Origin: Deminuibacter sp966424055
GTDB lineage: Bacteria > Bacteroidota > Bacteroidia > Chitinophagales > Chitinophagaceae
Assembly: GCA_966424055.1 (NCBI GenBank)
Contig: CBJLMB010000002.1
Location: 310,001 to 374,000 of the forward strand
Length of the DNA: 64,000 bases
Reading direction: 5' to 3'
This document shows, one piece after another, positions 34,285 through 42,277 of the stretch. Position 1 is the first letter of the stretch. Each line of letters opens with the position of its first letter. The notes beneath the pieces were generated by a model. The model worked only from the letters and a program-made list of their open reading frames with translations. It was not told where the DNA came from and did not search any database. The position numbers and the translations under genes are program-made.

Positions 34285-34911
34285 ATGAAAAAATTAGTTC
34301 TCGGTTTTGCCATGCTGCTGTCACTTGCCAGCCAGGCCCAGTCAGACAAATACACTGATGCCATGCAGAAAGGCATCGCGCAGTTGAATGATGCTAAAAC
34401 GCCTGATGCGCTTCAGGCCGTTTCTGCTTCTTTTGAACGCATTGCCGATGCAGAAAAAACACAATGGCTTCCCTATTACTATGCGGCGATAGCGCAGGAT
34501 TGGATCGGCTTTACCGACCCCAAAGCGGATAAAGACAAAATAGGCGAAAAAGCCAACCAGCTACTGGATAAAGCGGAAGCAATTGAAAAAAACGCAGAGA
34601 TCTACTGCGCACGCAATATGGCCGCCACCATCCAGATGCTGGTAGACCCACAGAGCCGCTGGCAAACTTATGGTACAGCTGCCAATGCAGCCCTGGAAAA
34701 AGCACAACAGGCCGATCCGCAAAACCCCCGTGTATATTACCTGCAGGGAATGAGCCTGTTTGGTAAACCGGTAGCTTTCGGCGGCGGTAAAGACAAAGCG
34801 AAACCGATGTTCCAGAAATCAGTTGAATTGTTTAAAACATTTCAGGCCAAACCACTTTATCCAAACTGGGGGCAGAAAGAGGCTGAGGCTATGCTGGCTA
34901 AATGCGAGTAA
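34285..34911 (+). CDS. Secreted helical-repeat (TPR-like) protein of unknown function
   Basis: The 208-residue protein has a signal peptide (LVLGFAMLLSLASQAQS) and then alternating amphipathic helices resembling tetratricopeptide repeats (FERIADAEKTQWLPYYYAAIAQ, ANAALEKAQQADPQNPRVYYLQGMSLFG). The fold is expected to be periplasmic, with no enzymatic motif. It starts 10 bp after the 2TM gene and is probably in one operon with it and the TonB receptor, so it may assist the receptor or its regulation; that is inference. Confidence 0.75.
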   Translation: MKKLVLGFAMLLSLASQAQSDKYTDAMQKGIAQLNDAKTPDALQAVSASFERIADAEKTQWLPYYYAAIAQDWIGFTDPKADKDKIGEKANQLLDKAEAIEKNAEIYCARNMAATIQMLVDPQSRWQTYGTAANAALEKAQQADPQNPRVYYLQGMSLFGKPVAFGGGKDKAKPMFQKSVELFKTFQAKPLYPNWGQKEAEAMLAKCE

Positions 34912-34920
34912 CCACTTTTA

Positions 34921-34946
34921 TAAGACCGGGTTATTGCCCGGTCTTA
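34921..34946 (+). terminator. Inverted repeat after the TPR-like gene
   Basis: TAAGACCGGG (34921-34930) and its complement (34937-34946) form a perfect 10-bp stem, 9 bp after the stop. The following sequence has only a weak T run (CCTGTTTCTT). Confidence 0.65.
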
Positions 34947-35047
34947 CCTGTTTCTTACAGGGAAAAGCGGGCCTAAAGTGAACAGCATGTGTATAAGATA
35001 AGTTAAAGATGCTTTTATGTTATTAACTTCCGTTTCAATTTTGGCGC

Positions 35048-35569
35048 ATGAGCGAACAGGAATTCACCCCGCAGCAAAGTGTTGTCCTGGTCAATAGCAT
35101 GATTAACCAGGTGAAGCACAGGTTCAGTGGGAACAGTGTCATGTACCAGCTATGGGGCCGGGTAGTATTTATCTGCAGTGCAACACAGTTTATATTGATC
35201 CGTTTTACCCAGCTCAAATTTCATTATGCTGTTTGCTGCCTTACCTGGATAGCCATGGCTTTCCGGGCATTTTATTTTAACTGCAGGCAGAAACAGCAGC
35301 AACTAAAAACCTGTATCCGTCATATTATGGCGTATGTGTGGCTCAGTGTTGTTGGCCTGGTGTTACTGGTATGTTTTTTAATGGGCATTATTAGCTGGTT
35401 CAAATCCCTGTTGTTGGGCGGTGTCAGTTGCTGGATATTGACTATTATTGCACCTTTCATTTATGGGCACTACCGGTTGTTGCTGATACCGGCAGCTAGG
35501 GTAGTAGCATGGATAACACCCGGATATTTATTGCGCCATCAATACAAAAAAGCAACCCACCATGTCTGA
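35048..35569 (+). CDS. Multi-pass membrane protein, divergent paralogue of its downstream neighbour
   Basis: The 173-residue product has a soluble N-terminal segment (MSEQEFTPQQSVVLVNSMIN) and four predicted membrane helices. It is clearly related to the next protein: both start MSE, share the xQQxSxxLxxxMIN..K pattern, and share a late LGGVSCWI / IGGIICWI helix and a final PGYLLRHQYK / PGIILRRKYL tail. It is shorter and has diverged, so it is probably a duplicate. The genes overlap by 8 bp (ATGTCTGA). Function unknown; the family travels with small winged-helix regulators. Confidence 0.75.
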   Translation: MSEQEFTPQQSVVLVNSMINQVKHRFSGNSVMYQLWGRVVFICSATQFILIRFTQLKFHYAVCCLTWIAMAFRAFYFNCRQKQQQLKTCIRHIMAYVWLSVVGLVLLVCFLMGIISWFKSLLLGGVSCWILTIIAPFIYGHYRLLLIPAARVVAWITPGYLLRHQYKKATHHV

Positions 35570-36143
35570 AGAAAAAGAACTAAGCCAACAGGAAAGTCTT
35601 GCCCTGATCCAGGAAATGATCAACAAGGCGAAAAATTCATTTGTAGAAACCGGGATCGGCCCATTGGTATGGGGCGGTCTTGTTTGTTTTTGCAGTCTGT
35701 TCCTGTTTGCCGAAATCCAGTTCAATTTCTTTATTGGTTTTGATATATTTCTCCTGGTGTTTATTGCCTTTGCAGTGCAGATGTATTATGCCTTTAAACC
35801 TAAAATAAAGCAGGTAAGGTCTTACGATGCAAAGGCCATGAATGCTGTATGGTCAACATTTGCGGTATGCATGCTGATGACCATGCACTATAATATGGCC
35901 ACGCATACTGATCATGTAGAAGTATTTTTAATGTTGTATGGTGTGCCTACTTTTATTACAGGCCGCATTAAAAAATTTGCACCCATGATCATTGGCGGAA
36001 TTATCTGCTGGATCTGTTCTATCCTTTCATGCTATACCCCTGGTAAGATAGATGTGTTATTGGTTGCCATCAGTGCTGCTGCTGCCTGGCTGATACCCGG
36101 AATTATCTTGCGTAGAAAATATTTGAAACTGAAGCATGTTTAA
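35562..36143 (+). CDS. Multi-pass membrane protein linked to a winged-helix regulator
   Basis: The 193-residue protein has an N-terminal polar helix (QQESLALIQEMINKAKNSF) and about five or six membrane helices. There is no catalytic motif. The start overlaps the paralogue upstream by 8 bp and the end overlaps the start of the regulator by 8 bp (ATGTTTAA), so the three genes are translationally coupled. This pairing of membrane protein and winged-helix protein suggests a signal-sensing module, but the ligand is unknown. Confidence 0.78.
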   Translation: MSEEKELSQQESLALIQEMINKAKNSFVETGIGPLVWGGLVCFCSLFLFAEIQFNFFIGFDIFLLVFIAFAVQMYYAFKPKIKQVRSYDAKAMNAVWSTFAVCMLMTMHYNMATHTDHVEVFLMLYGVPTFITGRIKKFAPMIIGGIICWICSILSCYTPGKIDVLLVAISAAAAWLIPGIILRRKYLKLKHV

Positions 36144-36429
36144 AGATCTGGATCCCATATTGCATTCTCAATTACGGCTGGCCGTGATGAGCCTTCTCAT
36201 CAGTGTGCAAGAAGCGGAATTTACTTTTATCAAAGAAAAAACGAATGCTACAGCCGGTAACCTGAGCGTGCAGATCCAGAAACTGAAAGATGCAGGCTAT
36301 ATTGAAGTGAACAAGCAGTTCAAAGACAATTACCCTCAAACCACCTGCAGGATCACCGAAAAAGGAATTAATGCTTTTGAAGAATATGTAAAAACACTGC
36401 AGCAGTACCTGCATACAGGCAATTCCTGA
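36136..36429 (+). CDS. Winged-helix transcriptional regulator
   Basis: The 97-residue product is a compact winged-helix DNA-binding domain (HTH_34/MarR-like). It contains LHSQLRLAVMSLLISVQEAEFTFI, the recognition helix AGNLSVQIQKLKDAGYIEV, and the wing TTCRITEKGINAFEEYV. Proteins of this size often repress the operon that encodes them. It overlaps the membrane protein gene by 8 bp and lies 135 bp before an ABC transporter operon, a plausible target. Confidence 0.87.
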   Translation: MFKDLDPILHSQLRLAVMSLLISVQEAEFTFIKEKTNATAGNLSVQIQKLKDAGYIEVNKQFKDNYPQTTCRITEKGINAFEEYVKTLQQYLHTGNS

Positions 36430-36564
36430 TAAAAGCGCCGGTCTTTGCCGTTGAACAGTTGCTGCCTGGTATTGCCTTCGCCTACTGCATCTTAACATTT
36501 CCTGTTTTGGCAATATGCCTTCTTTATCAGAACTTCTCACCCGATTATCTGTTATTATTCCCCG

Positions 36565-37500
36565 ATGCAGCCAATCATAGAAACCATATCGCTCACCAAG
36601 CGTTTCGGACAGCTGACTGCGGTCAATAACCTGTCTTTTTCTATTCAGGAAGGAGAGGTGTATGGGTTTCTGGGGCAGAATGGAGCAGGTAAATCAACCA
36701 CCATCCGCATGCTGCTGACCCTGGTGGCACCGACCAGTGGCGAAATAAAGCTGTTTGGTTTAAACCTGGATACACACCGCAAAGAAATATTGCGGCAGGT
36801 GGGCGCGGTTATTGAAAAACCGGATGTTTACCAATACCTCTCCGCCTACGAGAATCTCCGGCTCTTTGCACGCCTCAGCAAAGCCGGATGTACAAAACAA
36901 AACCTGGTAGACCAGCTTGAAAGGGTAGGACTTGCCGAACGGGCGAACGATAAAGTGAAAACCTTTTCACAGGGAATGAAGCAAAGGCTGGGTATTGCCA
37001 TAGCGCTGGTGCACAACCCGCGGCTGATTATACTGGATGAACCCACCAATGGCCTCGATCCGCAGGGTATTGCCGACATTCGCCACCTTATTCTGCAACT
37101 GAGCCGGGACATGGGTAAAACCGTGCTGGTATCTTCTCACCTGCTTTCTGAAATAGAACAGGTGGCTACGCGTTTGCTGATCATTGATAAAGGCACCAAA
37201 CTGGTGGATGGTGCTGCCGATGAATTATTCAGTCCGGCACAAACGGTAGTAGAGCTGCTCACCGAAAACAATACCGCAACGGAACAATTGCTGCGGCAGA
37301 GTACATGGGCTGCCGGCCTGCAAGCGCCACGGCTCGGCAGGCTTTTGCTGAAAATGCACCGGGACAGGGTACCCGATCTGCACCAATGGCTGGTACAACA
37401 GCAGGTGCGTGTGGTATCACTGCAGGCCCGTCATTCGCTGGAAGATTATTTTTTACAGATAACCTCAGGCAAACAATATGTGGACGGTTTTACAAATTGA
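36565..37500 (+). CDS. ABC transporter ATP-binding protein
   Basis: The 311-residue ATPase has Walker A GQNGAGKST, Q-loop, signature FSQGMKQRL, Walker B LIILDEPTNGLDP and switch His in VLVSSHLLSEIEQ. The C-terminal ~90 residues are the extra domain seen in gliding-motility/CcmA-type exporters of the drug and lipid ABC family (BcrA type). It overlaps the permease gene by 23 bp, so the two form a coupled pair. Confidence 0.92.
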   Translation: MQPIIETISLTKRFGQLTAVNNLSFSIQEGEVYGFLGQNGAGKSTTIRMLLTLVAPTSGEIKLFGLNLDTHRKEILRQVGAVIEKPDVYQYLSAYENLRLFARLSKAGCTKQNLVDQLERVGLAERANDKVKTFSQGMKQRLGIAIALVHNPRLIILDEPTNGLDPQGIADIRHLILQLSRDMGKTVLVSSHLLSEIEQVATRLLIIDKGTKLVDGAADELFSPAQTVVELLTENNTATEQLLRQSTWAAGLQAPRLGRLLLKMHRDRVPDLHQWLVQQQVRVVSLQARHSLEDYFLQITSGKQYVDGFTN

Positions 37501-38353
37501 ATTGTATAAAATATTTCACCGGCCCCGCACTTATATCGCCTTTGCGGCTATTGCCGCATTGATCGTTATGGTTCAGGTAGGGCTGAAAGTGGATGGCAGC
37601 ACTTATGTGCAGTTTATGCTATCTACCATGGGCGGCTCATTCGATGTGCAGGGGCATATTATGAATGGCTACCTGGTTTGTTATGTGATATTGCAGATGC
37701 TGCTGGTAAATGTGCCGCTGCTGGTTACACTGATCGCCGCCGATATGATATCGGGCGAAGCCAATATGGGTACACTGCGTTTATTGCTGACAAAACCTTA
37801 CAGCCGCGAGCAATGGATACTGGCCAAATTCCTGGCGGCATGTGTATACACTGTTTGCTTACTGGTTTGGCTGGCAATACTGGCGCTTTTTGTTAGTATG
37901 TGGTTATTTGGTACCGATGATCTTTTCCTGTTTAAATCTGACTATATCGTACTGATCAAGCAGGCCGATGTGTTCTGGCGGTATTGTGGTGCTTTTTGTT
38001 TTGCCGCGGTTTCTATGATCACGGTGGCAGCGGTTGGTTTTTTATTGTCGGTATTTGCAGATAATTCCATCGGGCCTATTGTGGCTACAATGAGCATTAT
38101 TGTGTTTTTAACGGTGCTGAGCACACTGAACATTCCCTTGTACAATGCGGTGAAACCTTACCTGTTTGTAACGCATATGAACAGCTGGAAAGAGTTTTTT
38201 GACCTGAAAGTAACCGATAGCAATGAAGCGATTTCGGGCAGTATACAAAATCCGCATAAAATAATACATTCCGCACTGGTGTTATTGGTGCATATTGTAG
38301 TACTGCTGGCCATTGCTACGGTTGTATTCCGGAAAAAGGATGTGCTTAGCTAA
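37478..38353 (+). CDS. ABC-2 type permease
   Basis: The 291-residue protein has six predicted membrane helices and the ABC-2 (BcrB-like) layout: an N-terminal amphipathic stretch (IELYKIFHRPRTYIAFAAIAALIV), the GEANMGTLRLLLTKPYSREQWILAKF coupling loop, and a long periplasmic loop before the last helix (KEFFDLKVTDSNEAISG). Together with the overlapping ATPase it would form an exporter, possibly for peptides, lipids or antibiotics. It is followed 56 bp later by a LolA-like protein gene. Confidence 0.88.
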   Translation: MWTVLQIELYKIFHRPRTYIAFAAIAALIVMVQVGLKVDGSTYVQFMLSTMGGSFDVQGHIMNGYLVCYVILQMLLVNVPLLVTLIAADMISGEANMGTLRLLLTKPYSREQWILAKFLAACVYTVCLLVWLAILALFVSMWLFGTDDLFLFKSDYIVLIKQADVFWRYCGAFCFAAVSMITVAAVGFLLSVFADNSIGPIVATMSIIVFLTVLSTLNIPLYNAVKPYLFVTHMNSWKEFFDLKVTDSNEAISGSIQNPHKIIHSALVLLVHIVVLLAIATVVFRKKDVLS

Positions 38354-38409
38354 ACAGGTGGGCGCTTTCAGCTAAATTTACATCGCGATAACAGCATATA
38401 AAAGAATGT

Positions 38410-39108
38410 ATGAAAAAATATGGATGGCTATCGGTGATCATGGTTTTAATGGTGGTGCATGCAATGGCGCAGGATATGACAGCTTTGATCAATAAAGTGA
38501 AAGCGAAAATTGAGCAGGTGAGTGATTATACTGCCGATGGCAAGCTGCGGACAAATATTGCTTTCATCAAAGCGCCGCTGAGCAAGGTGAAAGTGTATTT
38601 TAAAAAACCGGATAAGTTCCGTATACAGCAACAGGGTGGTATTTCGGTACTGCCCAAAGGCGGGTTAAGCATTAATATGGGCGCGTTGATTATGGCAAAC
38701 AACCAGGTAACGGCCCTGGATGCCGGAACAGCTGTTGTGAACGGTGCACAAACAAGAGTGGTAAAACTGTTGCCGGAGAATGATAACAGCGATATTGTGC
38801 TCTCTACGCTGTATATTGATGAACCCAACCTGCTGATCAGGAAAACGGTAACTACCACGCGGGAAAACGGAACTTACGAAATAACACTCACTTATGGGCA
38901 ATACAGCAACTTGGCCTTGCCGGATAAAGTGGTGTTCAGCTTTAATACGAAAGATTATAAGTTACCCAAGGGACTGACCCTTGAATTTGATGAAGGCGAG
39001 AAAAATACCGGCGCTGATAAACTGAAAAGCAAAAAAGGTAAAGTAGAAATTGTATATACCGCATACAGTATCAACAAAGGTGTTGATGACAAAATATTTA
39101 AACAATAA
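38410..39108 (+). CDS. LolA-like outer membrane lipoprotein-sorting protein
   Basis: The 232-residue periplasmic protein has a signal peptide (VIMVLMVVHAMAQD) and a LolA/LppX-type half-barrel: ADGKLRTNIAFIKAPLSKVKVYFKKPDKFRIQ, then alternating strands (NNQVTALDAGTAVV, TYEITLTYGQYSNLALPDKVVFSF). Such proteins carry lipoproteins or lipids across the periplasm. It follows the ABC permease by 56 bp and may belong to that operon, which would fit export of a lipid or lipoprotein-like substrate; that is inference. A hairpin with T5 closes the gene. Confidence 0.78.
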   Translation: MKKYGWLSVIMVLMVVHAMAQDMTALINKVKAKIEQVSDYTADGKLRTNIAFIKAPLSKVKVYFKKPDKFRIQQQGGISVLPKGGLSINMGALIMANNQVTALDAGTAVVNGAQTRVVKLLPENDNSDIVLSTLYIDEPNLLIRKTVTTTRENGTYEITLTYGQYSNLALPDKVVFSFNTKDYKLPKGLTLEFDEGEKNTGADKLKSKKGKVEIVYTAYSINKGVDDKIFKQ

Positions 39109-39114
39109 CAAAGC

Positions 39115-39236
39115 AATGAAGAGGCTGTATCAAAAAGTACGATACAGCCTCTTTTTATTCGGGTACCTGATGGAGACAGGTAGTCGTTTAGGCGATCCTC
39201 AGAGCCTTCGTTTATTTTTGATACAGCCTCTTCATT
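39115..39236. mobile_element. 122-bp MITE-like element with 22-bp perfect terminal inverted repeats
   Basis: The ends at 39115-39136 and 39215-39236 are perfect 22-bp inverted copies with the core GAGGCTGTATCAAAAA, similar in style to ends of known insertion sequences. A third copy of the core (GATACAGCCTC, 39141-39151) pairs with the left end into a hairpin with T5. The interior has a further TACCT/AGGTA stem. There is no ORF. The right end overlaps the stop codon of the epimerase gene. No target-site duplication is obvious. Confidence 0.55.
39121..39156 (+). terminator. Terminator of the LolA-like gene, within the MITE-like element
   Basis: GAGGCTGTATC (39121-39131) pairs with GATACAGCCTC (39141-39151) around a 9-nt loop, followed by T5. 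It lies 12 bp after the LolA-like stop codon. Confidence 0.75.
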
Positions 39237-40107
39237 AAAAAAGTTCAACAGACCAGGTTCTTTTAAATTGTGCACCGGCTGCAAGGGTTTCAATACCCTC
39301 TTTCTCTTCCAGCCTGCCACTGGCATCAGCACTGTCTGCAATGCCACACCATGGCTCTATACATACAAAATCTGCATCCTTTGCGCTCCAGATACCCAGG
39401 AAAGGGAATCCTTCAAAATGAAAACGGAGCCCACGCTCATCAAGGTCAGATCGCAGGCTCACACTGGAAGAACGCAGGTGCTTGAACACCAGCGCATCTT
39501 CATAAAAAAGCGGTTTGCTTAAGGACAGTGTATCACTATTGTTCAGTAAAAGCGGTGGCTGTTTGTTGATGATCAAACCTTCGGGCGACAAAGGCCAGCG
39601 CCCGGCACTTTCCGCATCGCTGAACCGGAGATAATAATCAGCATAGCTCCGGCCGGCCGAAAGGGGCAGTTTAAACGCAGGATGACCGCCTACAGAAAAT
39701 AACAGCGTTTCGTCACCGGTATTTTCTACAATATAGCTTACCGAAATGCCTTCGGGCAATAACTGGTACTGCAGGCTGAAACTGAAAGAAAAAGGATACA
39801 GCTTGTGTGTATCTGCATTATCGGTTAAGGTAAAACGGGCAGCAGTGCTGCTTTGTTCTGTTACCGTAAACTCATTATCCCTGGCAAACCCATGCCTGCC
39901 CAGCTGATAAGTGTTACCGTTATAATTATATTGATTATGCTTTAACCCGCCTACAATGGGGAACAATACAGGGCTTTTCTTACCCCAGAAAGCAGGATCG
40001 GCGCTCCACATATACTCCTGCTGCACATCTTTACGAATCAGGCTCTGCAGTTCAGCGCCTTTGGGCGCGATGATGGCTTTAACGAATTCGTTCTCGAGCT
40101 GTATCAT
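39235..40107 (-). CDS. Aldose 1-epimerase family protein (YeaD/galactose mutarotase-like)
   Basis: The 290-residue protein matches the aldose 1-epimerase superfamily: APKGAELQSLIRKD, YMWSADPAFWGKKSPVLFPIVGG, LGRHGFARDNEFTV, VGGHPAFKLPL and the C-terminal FVCIEPWCGIAD. Members interconvert the anomers of hexoses or hexose-6-phosphates; the exact sugar is not clear. The stop codon lies in the end of the adjacent MITE-like element. It is downstream of pdxA on the same strand, with a 75-bp gap that holds an inverted repeat. Confidence 0.88.
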   Translation of the reverse strand: MIQLENEFVKAIIAPKGAELQSLIRKDVQQEYMWSADPAFWGKKSPVLFPIVGGLKHNQYNYNGNTYQLGRHGFARDNEFTVTEQSSTAARFTLTDNADTHKLYPFSFSFSLQYQLLPEGISVSYIVENTGDETLLFSVGGHPAFKLPLSAGRSYADYYLRFSDAESAGRWPLSPEGLIINKQPPLLLNNSDTLSLSKPLFYEDALVFKHLRSSSVSLRSDLDERGLRFHFEGFPFLGIWSAKDADFVCIEPWCGIADSADASGRLEEKEGIETLAAGAQFKRTWSVELF

Positions 40108-40121
40108 TAATGGAAGAATTA

Positions 40122-40176
40122 GGTAATTTAAAAATGGATCAATTTATTTTTCAAATTAATGCATTTTCAAATTACC
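40122..40176. repeat. 15-bp imperfect inverted repeat between pdxA and the epimerase gene
   Basis: GGTAATTTAAAAATG (40122-40136) and CATTTTCAAATTACC (40162-40176) are complementary with one mismatch, 25 bp apart. The TTTTCAAAT core is the one found between atpE and atpF. No T run follows, so it is not an evident terminator. Confidence 0.5.
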
Positions 40177-40182
40177 GGATCA

Positions 40183-41277
40183 TTATCCTTCTTCCTCAAT
40201 TTTTTCATCTTCAGCATTGGCCAGTACACGGGCACTGATTTTCTTCAGCGGGTTGCTATGGCTTTCAGCATAAAGGGCTCTTTTGCGGATAATATCCACG
40301 CAGGTAAAAATAGATGCCAGGAAAGATGATGCATCTGCTTTGCCTTTGCCGGCAATATCGAATGCCGTACCATGGTCGGGGCTGGTGCGTACAACCGGCA
40401 AACCGGCTGTATAGTTGGTGCCTTCCCCAATAGCGAGTGATTTAAATGGTATTAAACCCTGGTCGTGGTACATGGCCAGTACCGCATCAAATTTTTCATG
40501 CTGGCCACGGGCAAAGAAGGCATCTGCACTGTAAGGGCCAAACACCAGCAGGTTGTGCTGGCGGGCTTCTTTTACGGCAGGTTTGATGATGGTTTCTTCT
40601 TCTGTGCCTATCAGTCCTTCATCGCCTGCATGGGGGTTAAGACCCAGTACGGCAATTTTAGGCTTGTCAATGCCAAAATCTTTCTGCAGGCTGCTATGCA
40701 TAATGCGCAGCTTGCTGATGATATTTTCACGGGTAATGTATTGGGCAATCTCGTTAACAGGCACATGCTCGGTAACCAGGCCTACCCGCAGGTTTTCGGC
40801 CGTCATCAGCATCAGTACATCATTGGCCCCGAACATGGCTTTAAGGTAAGGTGTATGACCGCTGTAATTGAATGCTTCGGATTGTATATTTTTTTTGTGT
40901 ATTGGTGCCGTAACCAGACCGTGGATATGGCCCGCTTTCAGCGCTTCTACAGATTGTTGCAGTGATAACAGGGCGTATTTGCCGCCAATTTCGTTCAGCT
41001 GCCCGGGTGTTATCTGCACCTCTTCCTCCCAGCAATTGAATATGTTCAGCTGTTTGGGATTAAACTTGCCGAACTCTTTTGTGGACTGGTAGCTGAAATT
41101 GATATCAGGCACCGCTTTGCGGTAAAAATTAAGACTTTTATTGCTGGCAAAAACCACGGGTACACATATATCGAGAATACGGCTGTCTGAGAGTGATTTG
41201 ATAATCAGCTCGAGCCCTATACCATTCAGGTCGCCACAACTAAAACCGATAACCGGTTTTTGCAATTCATTACTCAT
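40183..41277 (-). CDS. pdxA: 4-hydroxythreonine-4-phosphate dehydrogenase
   Basis: The 364-residue enzyme oxidises 4-phosphohydroxy-L-threonine in DXP-dependent pyridoxal phosphate synthesis. Evidence: IGFSCGDLNGIGLELI near the N-terminus (usually GDPNGIG), the metal-ligand His in VTAPIHKKNI, GLNPHAGDEGLIG, and MYHDQGLIPFK. The open frame extends to 41406 and would overlap the divergent rsmA gene; the start at 41277 (MSNELQKPVIGF) is the conserved one. pdxJ is not adjacent. The partner in the divergent pair, rsmA, is the classic neighbour of pdxA in many bacteria. Confidence 0.94.
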   Translation of the reverse strand: MSNELQKPVIGFSCGDLNGIGLELIIKSLSDSRILDICVPVVFASNKSLNFYRKAVPDINFSYQSTKEFGKFNPKQLNIFNCWEEEVQITPGQLNEIGGKYALLSLQQSVEALKAGHIHGLVTAPIHKKNIQSEAFNYSGHTPYLKAMFGANDVLMLMTAENLRVGLVTEHVPVNEIAQYITRENIISKLRIMHSSLQKDFGIDKPKIAVLGLNPHAGDEGLIGTEEETIIKPAVKEARQHNLLVFGPYSADAFFARGQHEKFDAVLAMYHDQGLIPFKSLAIGEGTNYTAGLPVVRTSPDHGTAFDIAGKGKADASSFLASIFTCVDIIRKRALYAESHSNPLKKISARVLANAEDEKIEEEG

Positions 41278-41361
41278 TTGCATCTGTTTGATGTGTAAAA
41301 ATAAGGATAAAGCGGCTTCCGGGATCAGGTTCAAGCCGGTGGCGGCAGGGATACCAATTTG

Positions 41362-41396
41362 TTTGGGGAATGGCTGCGGCCTATTTACTAATTTTG
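41362..41396 (+). promoter_or_regulatory. Promoter of rsmA, implying a near-leaderless mRNA
   Basis: TAATTTTG at 41389-41396 fits the -7 box and ends only 4 bp before the rsmA ATG at 41401. A TTTG at 41362-41365 is 23 bp upstream. Transcription would begin at or within a few bases of the start codon. Confidence 0.6.
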
Positions 41397-41400
41397 GCGG

Positions 41401-42171
41401 ATGCAATACACGCTGAAAAAATCACTGGGCCAGCATTTTCTGCGGGATGAGAACATCTGCCATAAAATTGTAGAAGCGTTGCTGGACAGTCCCGGCGGCA
41501 TTGCCGGTCAGCAACTGCTCGAAGTGGGGCCTGGCGCCGGCGCTTTAACCCGGCACCTGCTGCAGCTGGAAGGTATCCACTTCAAAGCGGTAGAGCTGGA
41601 TGCGGAAAAAGTACAATACCTGGAAGCCACTTACCCGGCTATACAAAGCAAACTGATACATCAGAGCTTTCTCGATCTCAACCCCGCACCTTTTGAGGGT
41701 ACGTTTACGGTGATCGGTAATTTTCCGTACAATATATCTTCCCAGATATTATTTAAAGTGCTCGACTGGAAAGCGCAGGTACCAACCGTAATAGGTATGT
41801 TCCAGAAAGAAGTAGCGCAGCGTGTGGCTGCCGGCCCGGGATCGAAAACCTACGGTATATTGAGTGTGCTGGTACAGGCTTTTTACCAGGTGCAATACCT
41901 GTTTGATGTTCATCCCAACTGTTTTAATCCGCCGCCAAAGGTGATGAGCGGGGTGATCCGCCTGGTACAACGGCCCGATACACCAGATATGCGCAGCCAG
42001 GCCGATTTTTTTAAACTGGTGAAAACCGCCTTTAACCAGCGGAGAAAAATGCTGCGCAATGCTGTGCGGGCATTGTTTACAGAAGAGGTGCTGCAGGACA
42101 GCCTGTTTGATAAAAGAGCCGAGCAATTATCGATCGCCGATTTTGCGGCGCTAAGTTTCAGGATGAAATAA
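41401..42171 (+). CDS. rsmA: 16S rRNA (adenine(1518)-N(6)/adenine(1519)-N(6))-dimethyltransferase
   Basis: The 256-residue RsmA (KsgA) dimethylates two adjacent adenines in helix 45 of 16S rRNA. Its start is MQYTLKKSLGQHFLRD, the SAM-binding loop is LLEVGPGAGALTRHL, and the active-site motif is GNFPYNIS (usually NLPYNIS). The C-terminal helical domain includes FNQRRKMLRNAV. It is divergent from pdxA, with 123 bp between starts. Confidence 0.96.
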   Translation: MQYTLKKSLGQHFLRDENICHKIVEALLDSPGGIAGQQLLEVGPGAGALTRHLLQLEGIHFKAVELDAEKVQYLEATYPAIQSKLIHQSFLDLNPAPFEGTFTVIGNFPYNISSQILFKVLDWKAQVPTVIGMFQKEVAQRVAAGPGSKTYGILSVLVQAFYQVQYLFDVHPNCFNPPPKVMSGVIRLVQRPDTPDMRSQADFFKLVKTAFNQRRKMLRNAVRALFTEEVLQDSLFDKRAEQLSIADFAALSFRMK

Positions 42172-42277
42172 TTGCTGGTATCTGTACACCTACAGGGATG
42201 TTCAACACCAGCAACTGCTCAGTGCTTTTAAGTAAATTGCATTCCATTTCGATTGACCGGATGTTGATACAACCATT

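Noticed and set aside
34921..34946. REP element or mobile repeat
   Set aside because: Single short inverted repeat directly behind a stop codon; a weak terminator is the simpler reading.
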